Positions 1-14,315 of a stretch of DNA of 64,000 bases are shown piece by piece. The notes below the pieces were generated by a model, which made no database searches, had not been told where the DNA came from, and saw nothing but the letters and a program-made list of their open reading frames with translations. The stretch lies in contig JAIUJO010000158.1 in NCBI GenBank assembly GCA_023846275.1, positions 939,528 to 1,003,527 on the forward strand, in the 5' to 3' direction. Origin of the DNA: Vanilla planifolia (Eukaryota > Streptophyta > Magnoliopsida > Asparagales > Orchidaceae). Position numbers and translations under genes: made by a program. Position 1 is the first letter of the stretch, and each line of letters opens with the position of its first letter.

Positions 1-2
1 GA

Positions 3-605
3 TTTGTGATTATTGATGATTTTTCTAAATATATTTTAGTTGTATTTCTCAAGAATAAAAGTGAGACATTTGAAAATTTTGTTAATTTGATAAAAGTGAT
101 AAAAAACAAACTAATCTCAAATTAATTTGTATTCAAAGTGATAATGGCAGTTAATTTAAGAATAAGGATTTCTATGATTATTGCTAGGGCAAGGGAATAA
201 GGCATCAATTTACATATCCTTATACACCTCAACAAAATAGGATTGTAGAAAGAAAGAAAAGAACCTTGGTAGAGATGGGTAAAACAATGTTGGTCAAATA
301 CAAACTACCAAAGTACTTTTGGTTAGAGACAATTAATACTATTTGTTATAAAATAAATAGAATTAACTTAAAGCTAATACTTAAGAAACCTTTTTATGAA
401 TTATTTAAAAATAAGAGATAAAATGTTATCTACTTTCATATTTTTAGGTATAAGTGCACCATTCTTAATAATGAAGGATCCAACTTAAATAGTTTGATGA
501 AAAAGCAAGTGTAGGAATTTTCTTAGGATACTCTTCTCTCACAAAAGTGTATAGGGTTTATAATATAAATACTCAAAAGCAAATTAATCAATGCACATAA
601 TGTGT
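3..605 (+). pseudogene. copia integrase relic (left element)
   Basis: This is a remnant of the DDE integrase, which inserts the cDNA copy into host DNA. The first Asp pair lies in an IDDFSKY-like motif at 12-32. The second Asp (SDNG context) is codon 140-142 and the Glu (IVERKKRT context) is codon 248-250, leaving exactly 35 codons between them: a conserved D(35)E spacing. A frameshift falls between about 30 and 128. In-frame stops sit at about 149 and 173. Downstream, 330-605 still shows the C-terminal integrase region, with NVIYFHIF- and GIFLGYSS-like stretches. The protein is dead. Family identity is clear from motif order and spacing. Confidence 0.85.
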
Positions 606-779
606 GATTAGTCTATTCACTACAAATAATAAAAATTTAGATGAAGAGATAAAGTCCTTAGAAAACTTAGATTTGAAAGAGGATGAACACAAAGCACAAA
701 ATAAAAAAAGAGAAGAGATTAGTTATCAATTACCTAAAGATTAGACATAACATGATATAAATCCAAAGGAGTTAATAGT
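606..779 (+). other. Linker between integrase and reverse transcriptase relics (left element)
   Basis: Translation gives an acidic and lysine-rich stretch (DEEIKSLENLDLKEDEH-like) typical of the poorly conserved linker between integrase and reverse transcriptase in copia polyproteins. No separate gene is visible. Confidence 0.5.
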
Positions 780-1690
780 AAGACATGTTAATCAAGAAGT
801 TAAGACTAGAGCTTCTATGAAAGAAAGTGATCATAATGCATTTATATATTTCACAGAGCCAATATCTATAGAATATGTACTTAAGGATAACTATTTGGTT
901 CAAGCAATGAATGAATAATTCATTTAATTGGAGCGAAATAAGCTGATGGACATAACCAAACTGATGGTATAAATTTTTAGGAGTAATTTGCATCGATAGC
1001 AAGATTAGAGACCATTAGACTTCTTTTAGCGTATTCTTGTCATAAAAATTTTAAATTATTTCAAATTTATGCATAAAGTGCATTCTTAATTGAGATAATA
1101 GAAGATGATGTGTATGTAGAACAAGCCCCTGGTTTTGACAACCATGTACGTGGTGATTATGTATATATGCTTAAGAAGGAACTTTATGGCCTTAAGTAAG
1201 CTCCCTATGCATGGTAACATAGATTGAGTAATTATCTAATTGAAAGTGATTTTAAAAAACAAAAGTAGATACCATATTATTCTTAAAATCTTTAAATGAT
1301 CATTTGTTTCTTGTACAAGTTTATGTTGATAATATAATTTTGGAAGCACAAATGAAAATGTGCGAAGAATTTAGTGACTTAATGGCAAAAGAATTTGAGA
1401 TGAGTGCGATTGATGAGATGAACTTTCTTTTAGGATTACAAATCAAGTAATTAAAAGATGGGATTTTTATTACTAAAATTTAGTTCTTAGAAGAAATATT
1501 CAAGTAATTTGGTTATGAAAATATGAAAGATGAAATGATTCCAATGAATTAATCAATCCATTTAGACTTAGATGAAATTGGAAAATCCATTGATCAAAAC
1601 ATTTATAGAGGTCTTATTAAATCATTACTATATCTCATAATAAGTAGATAGGACATAATATTTTGTGTTGGCTTATATGCAAGATCCCAA
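780..1690 (+). pseudogene. copia reverse transcriptase relic with internal deletion and YVDN active site (left element)
   Basis: This is a remnant of the RNA-dependent DNA polymerase. The upstream VKTRASM and AMNE...LERNK motifs (about 810-940) are followed almost at once by an ARLETIRLLLAY motif at about 996. The roughly 50 residues expected between them (the GTKW and NKARL region) are missing, so an internal deletion is likely. Further on are FKLFQ, DVYVEQAPGF (about 1110-1140) and LKKELYGLK followed by a stop. The catalytic YVDD box appears as YVDN at 1322-1333, a single G-to-A change in the second Asp codon. The box is in another frame from the motif at 996, so a frameshift lies between. 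The product cannot be active. Confidence 0.88.
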
Positions 1691-2225
1691 TCAAATCCCA
1701 AGGAAAGCCATTTAAAAGTGATTAAATCAATCTTCAAATATTTAAAATGTTCACCAAACTTAAGTTTATGCTACTCTAAGAATACTCTTTCATGTGAGCT
1801 TATGGGTTACACAAATTCAAACATTGCAAGTTTTATAACAGATAGGAAAATTACCTCTAAAACATTTCAATTCCAAGAAAAAAGAAAAAATTACATAGCC
1901 TTATCGACCATAGAACCTAAGTATGTAGTGTCTAAAAGTTGTGTTCCCTAAGTAAAATGGTTAAGACAACAACTTCATCATTATGGTTTAGATCTCTCAT
2001 ATATTCCCATTTAAATTGATAATATTGTGCTTTAGTCTTAATAAAGAACCAAGTTCATCATTCTAGGACCAAGCACATTAATGTATAATACCATTTTATT
2101 AGAGATCAAGTAGTTAAAGACAAAGTAGAATTTGAATATGTTCCTACCAAACACGAATTGGTTGACATATTTTTTAAGTCCCTTCCAACAAAACAATTTC
2201 AAATCAAACAACAATTAGGTATAAG
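1691..2225 (+). pseudogene. copia RNase H relic (left element)
   Basis: A 77-codon open stretch at 1718-1951 carries the copia RNase H signature: a YLKC motif, a GYTNSN motif where active elements have a D-A-D type catalytic stretch, a TDRKITSKTFQF motif and an ALSTIEPKYV motif. The catalytic Asp of the GYSDAD-type motif reads Asn here. Beyond the stop at 1951 the relic continues with WLRQQL, then HINV..HFIRDQV at about 2070-2115 and VDIFFKSLPTKQF at about 2163-2200, the usual end of the copia polyprotein. RNase H removes the RNA strand during reverse transcription; this copy is not functional. Confidence 0.88.
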
Positions 2226-2407
2226 AAAAATTATATAAATTATATGTCTTTTTAATGGTATCAAATGGGGAGAATATTTATTGTTCAGATAAGGGAAGCA
2301 TATAATAAGAAGGAGCATATTTATTTGATTTTTATTATCTTTTATTATTCCTTTAATATTTTCTTACATGTTATGTTTTATCTAAATATTTATGTCTTAT
2401 CATCATC
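2226..2407 (+). other. 3' untranslated part of left copia element
   Basis: AT-rich sequence between the RNase H relic and the polypurine tract. No gene, RNA or repeat structure is visible. Confidence 0.5.
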
Positions 2408-2419
2408 AAAAAGAAGAGA
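2408..2419 (+). other. Polypurine tract of left copia element
   Basis: AAAAAGAAGAGA followed by TTATTAGACAC resembles the copia pattern of a purine run, then GATTGTT and the LTR start. The purine run primes plus-strand DNA synthesis and should mark the inner edge of the 3' LTR. Assigned by position downstream of RNase H and by motif. Confidence 0.6.
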
Positions 2420-2420
2420 T

Positions 2421-2865
2421 TATTAGACACATTGTATTTGAAGAGTCAAGCCTTAAACATTTAGCATGTTATTCTAATGGGTTTGTTTTGTGTGAATCAG
2501 GTATATTTTCTAATGAGCAAGTCACGCATCTTAAAAGATGATGAAGTAGTGATCTTTAAAGTACTTTGGAGTGTTTAACAAGTTTCAAGAATTAAGGACA
2601 TGCATACCAAGTTTTGATAAGTTTTTTCTTCATAAAATTTGGACTTATTGATTTTACAGACACTCTCATTTCATATCAATCTCAAACCATATTCAATCAT
2701 CTCCTTGGTAAACAAATAGAATTGTATTTTTGAATCCATAATCTTTTTCTTGGTAAAATTGTATCCACATCAAAATTATATATTAGTTTGTTTGTATAAC
2801 TTTAATTAAATAAAAAATAATTTTTTGAAATCTTTAATAATTAAAAAAAAAAATTTTACCACATC
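2421..2865 (+). repeat. Probable 3' LTR of left copia element
   Basis: About 445 bases of AT-rich, non-coding DNA lie between the polypurine tract and the first AC-rich array bases. Position implies the 3' LTR. The matching 5' LTR is outside the window, so neither edge can be confirmed by LTR comparison; the outer edge is set where the AC pattern starts. The expected TG start is degraded (TTAGACAC). Confidence 0.5.
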
Positions 2866-5800
2866 CTACATACACACTCACATGCACACATACACACACA
2901 AATACAAATACACACACACATATACACACACACACGCATATGCACACACAAAGACATTGACACCAATATGCACACACATATGCATACACAGATGCATGAA
3001 AAGGTACACACATGTACCCATGACCACACACACACACACATGAACACATGCACACACCCAACCATAACACACACAAAATCACATACAAATGCGCACACAC
3101 CCACAGACATACACACAAACACACACGCACACACATGAATGCAAATAAATGCCCATAAATAGATGCAAGCACACACATGCACAAATAAACACACATGTAA
3201 ACACACACATATAAACACAATGCACATACGCACACACAAAGAAACATTAACACATGTACACTTACACACATGCATATACAGACATGTACACTCCCACACA
3301 CCCACTCAAACTTATACACACACATTGGATCACACAAATGCACAAACTCCCACATTCACACCCATACATGTTCACACACAGGCATGCACACAAAAACAGA
3401 CACACACACATGAACACGTACACACACACAATTGTACATGCATGCACATAAGTAGACACATGCACTCACACACACAAACACACAAGTACACACCCACAAA
3501 CACACAAATATGCACATACGTACACAAACACACACACATGAACACACAGACACATGCATATGCCAAAACACACAAATGTATGCACATGCATACACACATA
3601 TGCAAACATATATACATGTACAAACACACACACATAAGCACACACACTCCCACAATTACATGCACACGCACACATAAACAGACACACATACAAATGCACA
3701 TAAACATAGACATATCAATTCACATGCATGCAAGAATACACACAAAGACACATACACATATACATGTGCATAGCCATACATGCACATTAGCACACACATG
3801 CAACCACACATGCATTCATGCACACACACACAGATGAACTCACATGCATAAATACCAAAGTGTGCTCACTCATACACATGCACAAACACAAGCACCCACA
3901 CACATGAACTCACACACACAAATGCATGCACACCTACACACATACACTCACATGCATAGACACTCATAGGCACACACAAATGCACATGCTCACAAACATG
4001 CACACAAATAAGCATATGTACACACACATATACACATACATGAACACATGCACACAAAATATATGCACATGCAAAATCACACAGAAAAAACACAGACAAG
4101 CACACACACCCATGCAAGCACATTCACACATACAAGCACCCATGCACACACCCATACAAGCACACCCATCCTTACACACATATGAGTATAGATATGCTAA
4201 TGAACACACATACACACACATATGAACATATACCCACAACTACACTTGCACACACACACACATGCACAAAAAGATATTTACATACGCAAAGATGCATGCA
4301 CACACACACACATACACAAATGTAGATAAGCACCCCTACACATGCACACACAAACACACACACATTCACATGTGTGTGCATGAACACCAAGACACTGACA
4401 AATTTACATGCATGCAAACACATGCACACACACACATGTGCATAGGTACATGCACATGCGCTCACATGCAATTGCACACAAACACACAAATGTACACACA
4501 CATGCACTCATAGTCACACACACATGCACACACAGCATGCACACTCACACATCCACAAACGCACATGCACACACACTCAAACATGTATGCAAACATGTAC
4601 ACATGTGAACACGCATGGGCACTCACACATGTGTGCATCCACATGTGTACACACAAACATTAGCTCTAAGAAACACCCCTCCACATGCATTCACATGTGC
4701 ATCCAATAAGATGCATGCACATGCACACACACACATGAACCTACATACATGCTTGCACACACACACACACATAGACATGTAAGAACAAATGTAACTGCTA
4801 GTAAACACACACACATACAAACACGTAAGCACATAGCCACACATGCAAATGCACGAAGACACGCACACACACACATAGGAATTAATAAGCACACATATAC
4901 ACACAAGCACACATGCACACAAACACATGCACATGCATAAACTCCATCACACACCAACACACACATACACACATGTGCACTCACACACAAACACATGTGC
5001 ACACATGCACATAAATTCACACAAAGACACACACATACATAAGCACAAATGCATACACACACAACCCCCTACATGCAAGCATGGACACATATATGCATGC
5101 ATATACGCATACACACACACAAGCCCAAACACAAATATTCATAGACAAGCAGACACAAACACACACACACATACACACATACATGTGCACAATAACACAC
5201 TCACATGTACAAACACACACTTGAGAATATAGATATACACATGCACAAGCACATACACACAAACAAGCACACACATGTAAGAACATGTGCAGACACACCT
5301 ACACCCATACACATGCACATGTAGGAACACATATGCATAGTACACACACATGAACACACATGCACATGCACATACACAATCATAATCACATGTGCACACA
5401 AACACTCCCACTCATATGCTCATATTCACACACACAAGTACATACACACACATGTACACACATATACATCCAGAAACATACACACACACACACTCACTCA
5501 CTCACTCACACACACCCACATGCATATGAGCCTATGCACATAAGCACACACATGTACACCCACACAAATAGACATACATAGATAGACACATGTACACACT
5601 CACATCAACACATGCACACACACACACACCCACTTGCCATAGACACATTCATGCCAGTGCTCAAACATGCTTACACTTGTAAACACACACACACACATAC
5701 ACACACTTTCACACTTGTGTGCACCTATGCATGAACAGCTCAGAAACACACACACATATATAGTCACATTCACAAGCATATGCACATGTAAATGAACAAG

Positions 5801-8800
5801 GATTATTGCACATGCATGCACACACACACAAACACGTATAAATACACTCATGCATAGACATGCACAAATAGAAGTACACATATATTTCCACACAGCTACT
5901 CAAACATAAATGCATACACACACATATAAACATACTCAAGCACACAAACATGCAAACACACACATACATGTAAACTCATATACATATGCAAAAGCATGCA
6001 CATGTGCCCACGCACACACATGCAATCATAGGCACAAAAAAATAGACATACACACTGACAAACACATGCATATGTATGCCTAAGCCTTGGCAGACATTCA
6101 TATAGGCAAAAACATACACACTTATAGACGCACACAGGCACATATAAAGATGCACACACACATACACATGCATGCATGCACTCACACATGCAATCACACA
6201 GGTAAATCCACACACACACTTGCTAATATGAACACACATGCTCACACAGACACACACACATTCACAAAATGCACACACACACCCACATATGCGCACTTAC
6301 TCATGCATAGACCCACACCCAAACATAAATACATGCACATATGTTCATGCACATGCATATAGATGTATAGACACACACAACCACACATGCACAAAAACAC
6401 ACACACTAAACACATGCATGCACCCCTATGGACCAACACTCATATGCGCACAAGAAAACTCATGCACAAACACATATAAACACAAGAACACACACACGCA
6501 CATGAATACCCACATACACACACACACTTACAAGCACACATACACATGAATTCACATGATAACACATATATAAACACATACACACATATGCACACATGCA
6601 TATATGCATGCACCAAAATGTGCACATAGATATGAACATAATTGTACACAGACATGCATGCACACATGTACACATATGTACACTGATATGAACATGAATA
6701 AATGCACACATACACACATGTACAAAAGTACACACACATACACACAAACACAGAAACAAATGTATATGCACACATGAACACCCATGGCATGGCATGCAAA
6801 CACATATGCACTTACACAAGCATGCTCACAAAAATACATACACACACACACACATGACCACACACACAAATACACATGTACATGCACAAGAACATGCACA
6901 CAAACATACACACACATGAATGCATGCAAGAACACAAATGCACACACACACACAAAGACACATGTGTACACACATGCATGTACACATGCCCAAAGGCACA
7001 TACACAAAACTATGCATGCATATGCATACTTACAAACACACATGCATGCACACCCATGCACATGCATATGCGTACCAATGCACATATACTCACAAATGCA
7101 CATGTATTCACACAAACATACACACATGTATACCTATGTACAGATGCATATGCACATACACATACCCTAACACACACTCACATAAGTACACATATGCACA
7201 CATATAAACATATGTGCACACACTCACGCACACACACATGCACTCATAAACACAAACACACAATCATACCCATGAACACATGCACACTCATTCACACTCA
7301 CACAGGCACATGCATGCAAACATATAAACACATGTACACAAGCCTACACACAAGCACATGCATAAGCACACTCATACACATAAGCATACATAAAGACATG
7401 CACATAGACTCGCACACCCAAGCACACTCACATGCACACACAAACACAAGCATGCATGCACACATACATACTTACACACACTACACCCACATAAATGCAT
7501 TCAAACATTCATGAACACACCCATATGATTACACATGCACAATTGTATAAACACACAAGCACAATTACACAAACACACATGAATGGACATGCTCACACAA
7601 ATACTTGCATGAACACACAACGCACAGATACTAAGATGGATGAACAAACACATACACACACGTGCAAGTACATTCACACTTGCATACATGCAAATGAACA
7701 AATACACACACACAAACACACTCACACCCACACAAACACATATGCACACATGCACATACACAAACACATACATGCACATGCACACATAAACCACAAACAT
7801 ACACACACACACACAAACTCATAAACCAATACAACCACACACATCAACTCGCATGCATGCATGCATACACACACAAATGTACACAATGACTAACAAACAT
7901 ATCCACATGCATGAATGCATGCACACAGAAACATTAGCATACACACATGCACACACACACAAATGCACACACATATGCACATTGACTCACATGCACACAC
8001 ACATGCATACTAATGCACACACATACACACACACACATGCACATACACAAACCCACACACACTAACACACATGCACACATACCAATACACATAAGCATAA
8101 ACACATGCCAATGCAGACAAACATGCTCACTCATAAGCACATGCAAACATGAACACAAAAAAAAACATGTGCACACACAAAAAAAACATACACGCACACA
8201 CATACATTCACACATGCACAAATGCACACACACATATGCACATGCATACAAACACATGCGCATGCACCCACACGCACAAGCACACACACACACACCCACA
8301 CTCATGCAAGCACACATATACACAAACACACACACACGTGCAAACTCACTCGCACACAAACATATATATACACATGCACACACATGTACACATAGACACA
8401 CATGTATGTATGCGAACACTTCAACATCCTCACACCTATACATGCTCATGCACATATATGCACACCTATTTGTACACACATATGTACACACTTGTACATG
8501 TCCATGTGCACTATTATGACACACTTGTACATGCACACACTCACATACATCCTCATGCACAAATACACACATGAACAAACACAGAGACACACACATAAGC
8601 ACACCTGGACACATTGATACAAACATAAGGGCTTACACACATGCACAAAATAAAGAACTCATGCAAGAACATACACACACAAAAAAAAGTTGATAGACAT
8701 GCACATTCACACATATGCACAAGCACACACATGATCACAAATGCATACATGCACCAACACACACATGTTTTCGTGTACACACATGCAAACACATGCATAA

Positions 8801-10119
8801 ATGCTCTCACTCATGCACATAGATATTCACAAACACAAAAACTAACACAGAACTACACACACACTCACACACACACAAAAATGCAATAACAAAGACACAC
8901 ATGTGATCATGTGCACTCACATACACACACAAGTACACACGCATATAAAGATATGCACACACACATGCATATATACACACCCCCCACACACACACATGCA
9001 ATCACAAATACTCACATAACATACACATACACATATAAAATGATGCATACATGCACATTAATGCAAAGGAACACCCACACACATAAACATGTACATACAT
9101 AGCAACACACAAGCACACACACAAACATATGCAAACACATGCACAAAACAAACACAAACAAGAACACACATGCTCACACATAAGCACACACACCCAAACA
9201 CACACACAAGCATACACATGCACATAAACACATAGACACACACATGCATACACACTCACGTGCCCATGCACACACACATATGCACCCACACATGCACACG
9301 CACACATGCAAAGCACAAACAAACATGCATGCACATGGACTTGCACAAAACAATACACATGTGCACACACACACACACACACACAAAATGCATGCACACA
9401 CACCAATAGGAAAGCACACACACTAAAATGCACACACATACAAACACATGCAAACACATGTATACACAAACACATATGCATACACACCCATGCATACATA
9501 TGCACAACCTCATAGAGATAAGTACCCGTGGACACAGATGTTGACAAACACAAAAACACGCATGCATAAAGATACATACACATACACATACTAGCTCACA
9601 CATGTGTAAACACACACACTCACATGCATACAAATAAGTAAACACATGCACACCCACACACTTTCATATGCCACAAAAGCTCATGCACCCACACATAACC
9701 ACACAAACATACACGAATGCACAGGCACACACATGATCACACACATCCATAATTCCATAAGCAAACACACATATGCATATGCATACATTCACACACACAC
9801 ATGCACAAATGCATGCACACAGACACATGCACAAAAACAACACATTCACACACATGTGCTTCTGAATATACACACACAATGTCATACACACATATACATG
9901 CATGTGCATGAATACACTAACATGCACACACACTTAGACACATGCACGTGTACACAAACTAACACACATTCATAGACATAAGCACATAGACATACACAGA
10001 AACACAAACATCGATGCACACACATGTATAAAAACATGAACATATCTCAAACAAAGACATGCACACACACACACAACCAGACATGAACATGCACAAATAG
10101 TCATGCACACTCACACAAA

Positions 10120-12445
10120 TTCATACACGCATTTGCACACATGTACACACACATATACACAATTGCATACATGCACATGCACACCCATACATGCAGCCAC
10201 ACACCCACATACACACACGCATACAAACATGGATGCACACATAAACACATAGACACAAAGGCATATACACAGACCCACACATGTACAAATAAAATCACAT
10301 GCACCTAATGACATGGATGTATGCACACATACACACATATACACACACACATGTACTTAAACATGCATAAAACATACATGTATAGAGACACACACTCATG
10401 CATGCACATAGCTCACAAACTCATGAACAGACACACATGTATGCACACATATACACACTTAACCATAAATGTACACACTTACATGTATACACACGCACAT
10501 ATACATATGCACACATACATACACACATATGCATGCACACACACACACACACATTAAAACATGTGTGCATGCAAACACAAAAAAATTCACAAAACACAAA
10601 AATATTTGCATACACAAACATGAATACATAAGCACACACACACACCCACACATGCACACAAGCACATAAGAACCTATGCATGCACACACAAACATGCATG
10701 TAAGCTGAAACAAACACATGTAAGCAAAAAAAATGCATATAGATTTATACACATGTTCTCCCTCTCACACAAGCATAGTCACATATGCACACACACACAC
10801 ACACACAAAAAGAACATGTACACACACATGGAAACACAAACACAAAAAATTAACACATGCACATGCAAACACAAATGCACACACGCATTTGCACACATGT
10901 ACACACACATATACACAATCCCATACACGTGCATGCACCCACACACCCACATATGCACATGCATAAAAACATGGATGCACACACAGACACATAGACACAA
11001 AGGAATACATACACTACCACACATGCATAAAAAAAATCACATGCACCTAATGACATGGATGTATGCACACATATACACATATACACACACACACATGTAC
11101 TTAAACATGCATTAAAACATGCATGCATGTTGACACACAATCATGCATGCACATAGCTCACAAACTCATGAACAGACACACATGTATGCACACACATACA
11201 CACTTAACTATAAATGTACACACATACATGGATACACATGCACAAATACATATGCACATATACATATGCACACATACATACACACATGCATGCACACACA
11301 CACATATTAAAACATGTGTGCATGCAAACACACACAAATTCACAAAACACAAAATTATTTGAATACACAAACATGAATACATAAGCACACACACACACCC
11401 ACACATGCACACAAGCACATAAGAACGTACGCATGGACACACAAACATGCACATAAACTGACACAAACACATGTAGGCAAAAAAACGAATATAAATGTAT
11501 ACACATATTCTCTCTCAGACACACACACATAGTCACATATGCACACACACAAAAAAAACATGTACACACACATGGAAACACAAACACAAAATAATAACAC
11601 ATGCACATGCAAACACAAATGCACACACGCATTTGCACACATGTACACACACATATACACAATCGCATACATGCACATGCACACTCATACATGCCCCCAC
11701 ACATCTACATACACACAAGCATCCAAACATGGATGCATGCATAGACACAAAGGCATACACACACACCCACACATGTACAAATAAAATCACATGCACCTAA
11801 TGACATGATGTATGCATACGTACACACATATACACACACACATGTACTTAAACATGCAATAAAACATGTATGCATGTAGACACACACTCATGCATGCACA
11901 TAGCTCACAAACTCATGAAGAGACACACATGTATGCACACACATACACACTTAACCATAAATGTACACACATACATGGATACACATGCACATATACATAA
12001 GCACACATACATACACACATATGCATGCACACACACACACACACATTAAAACATGTGTGCATGCAAACACACACAAATTCACAAAGCACAAAAATATTTG
12101 CATACACAAACATGAATACATAAGCACACACGCATACACATGCACACAAGCACATAAGATCGTACGCATGCACACACAAACATGCACGTAAACTGACACA
12201 CACAAGTAGGAAAAAAACACATATAGATTTATACACATATTCTCTCTCACACCCACACATAGTCACATATGCACACACACACACACACAAAAACATGTAC
12301 ACACATGTGGAAACACAAACACATAATAATAACACATTCATATACAAAACACAAATGCACACACGCATTTTAACACATGTACACACACATATACACAATC
12401 ACATAACTGTACATGCACACCCATACATGCACCCACACACACACA
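10120..12445 (+). repeat. Higher-order tandem repeat, unit about 745 bp, three-plus copies
   Basis: The anchor starting GCATTTGCACACATGTACAC occurs at 10129, 10885 and 11629, with a diverged copy at 12365: spacings of 756, 744 and 736. A second anchor, TGAATACATAAGCAC, is at 10621, 11374 and 12113 (spacings 753 and 739). A third, CACCTAATGACATG, is at 10302, 11044 and 11794 (742 and 750). Order and orientation are the same in each unit. Units differ by substitutions and small indels. The fourth unit breaks off near 12445. This is genuine higher-order structure inside the simple-sequence array. Confidence 0.9.
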
Positions 12446-13371
12446 TATGCCTACATGTACACATACATGCACAAAAATAGACACACACACTCATGCAAAT
12501 GTAGACACACAAAGACCCTCACACACAGACACAAAGTTACAAACACATTTACCAATACACCAACTCACACACATGCATGTATGTATGTGCATTCACACAC
12601 ACACACACATATCTTTGCACAAGAGCACACATAGACCCACAGACACACACACATACACACACTCAAACACATATTCACATGCACAAATACATTCATATGC
12701 ATATACACATGCAAACTCATACACATGCATACACACATACATACACATAAACATGAACAAGTGCACAATGACACACAACCACAAACACACATATGCATAC
12801 ACATGCACCAACATACACACCAACACAATGACACACACTTGCACATACATACAAACAACACCCATACAAACACGCAGACACACACAACCACAAAGAAGCA
12901 CACACAAGCACATACAAAACACACAAACATACAAAGGCTTATGGATACATACACATACGTTTCCATAGCCACACAAGCATGTACAATAAAGCACATCTGC
13001 ACATGCACACAAAAACACACCTGTGTACTCACCCACAACACATGCACAAAAATGCAACCACAGTAACAAACAAATAAGAACACACATTCACACAAGTATG
13101 CAAATATACAATTGCACACAACCACACACACTCCATAGTACACACTTGCACATACACACACACACACCACACACACACATAAACATAAGCCCATGCACAA
13201 ACACACACATGAACGTAAATGCATATATGCATATGCTTATTCACACACATGAAAACAAATCACACACACACTCACATGCACACTCATTCAAATACATATA
13301 CACATACATACACACATACATGCATAGGCACACATTAACACACACACTTATGCATACACATGCACATATGC

Positions 13372-14315
13372 ATGCTTACACATTAATACACTTACACATG
13401 CACACACATGCACATATGCACAAACACATACCATACATGCATCCACATGCATACACGCACATACATGCACACGCACACTTTCACAAACATTTGCAAAGAC
13501 ACACACAAACACACATGCGTGCACACGCACACTTTCACAAACATTTGCATAGACACACACAAACATACTAGCACACACATGCATATTTGCACATGTCGAA
13601 CCACTTGGACACACCTCCAGATCATGCACATGTTTGCGATTGCACAAGCACACACACATAAACAAACATGCACCCACACATGCTATGATACACATGAGCT
13701 TACACAGGCATCCGCACATAGAAATAAACACATGCACATACACAAGAACACACAAACTTATGGATACACACATAAAAATCTACTTGCACACATACACATG
13801 TAGAGATACGCACAAACACAAGATGAGCACATGTAGACACACATACAACATACACAAACATGCCAACACACTTGCATGTATAGGCACGCATGAACACACA
13901 ATTATGCACACACATGCACATCTGTATGTTTACACATGAATACACTTGCACATGCACACACATGCACATTCACATATGCACAAACACATACCGCACATGC
14001 ATACATGCACATGCGTGCACACAAACACTTTCGCAAACATTTTCACAAACACACTAGCACTTGCACATGTGGAACCACTTGGACACACCTCCAGATCATG
14101 CACATGTATGCGATTACACAAGCACACACACATAAACAAACATGCACCCAAACATGCTATCTTACACATGAGCTTACACAGGCATACACACACAAAAACA
14201 AGCACATGCATATACACAAGAACACAAAAACTTATAAATACAGAGACATACAAATCTACTTGCACACATACACACGTAGAGATACACACAAACACAAGAT
14301 AAGCACATGCAGACA
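13372..14315 (+). repeat. Tandem duplication, offset about 474-552 bp, with a non-AC core
   Basis: Two collinear copies run from about 13372 and about 13922. Both contain the distinctive core GAACCACTTGGACACACC, starting at 13598 and at 14072 (offset 474). The core is followed by CTCCAGATCATGCACATG, a TACACATGAGCTTACACAGG stretch and a shared ATCTACTTGCACACATACAC stretch. The offset is larger (about 552) at the left end because the first copy holds an extra internal 54 bp duplication. Confidence 0.85.
13469..13570 (+). repeat. 54 bp tandem duplication
   Basis: ACACGCACACTTTCACAAAC starts at 13469 and again at 13523, followed in both by ATTTGCA and an AGACACACACAAACA stretch. The second large copy near 14020 has only one version, so this is a later local duplication or a local loss. 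Confidence 0.85.

Larger units (their letters stand above)
1..2865 (+). mobile_element. Decayed Ty1/copia LTR retrotransposon, 3' portion (left element)
   Basis: Translating the + strand gives, in order, relics of integrase, a polyprotein linker, reverse transcriptase and RNase H, then a polypurine tract and AT-rich LTR-like sequence. Integrase upstream of reverse transcriptase is the Ty1/copia order. The 5' LTR, gag and protease would lie left of the window. No frame is intact: there are several frameshifts and many in-frame stops, most at positions where the family has Gln, which fits CAA/CAG to TAA/TAG transitions. The element abuts the AC-rich array directly at about 2866 with no other unique DNA between, so it may also be an insertion in that array. 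The copia assignment is secure; the lineage within copia is not determined. Confidence 0.9.

Noticed and set aside
772..1002. 76-codon minus-strand frame
   Set aside because: Antisense shadow of the reverse transcriptase relic of the left copia element.
2263..2273. AAATGGGGAGA as the polypurine tract of the left element
   Set aside because: The run at 2408-2419 followed by TTATTAGACAC fits the copia junction better. Without the 5' LTR this cannot be proven.
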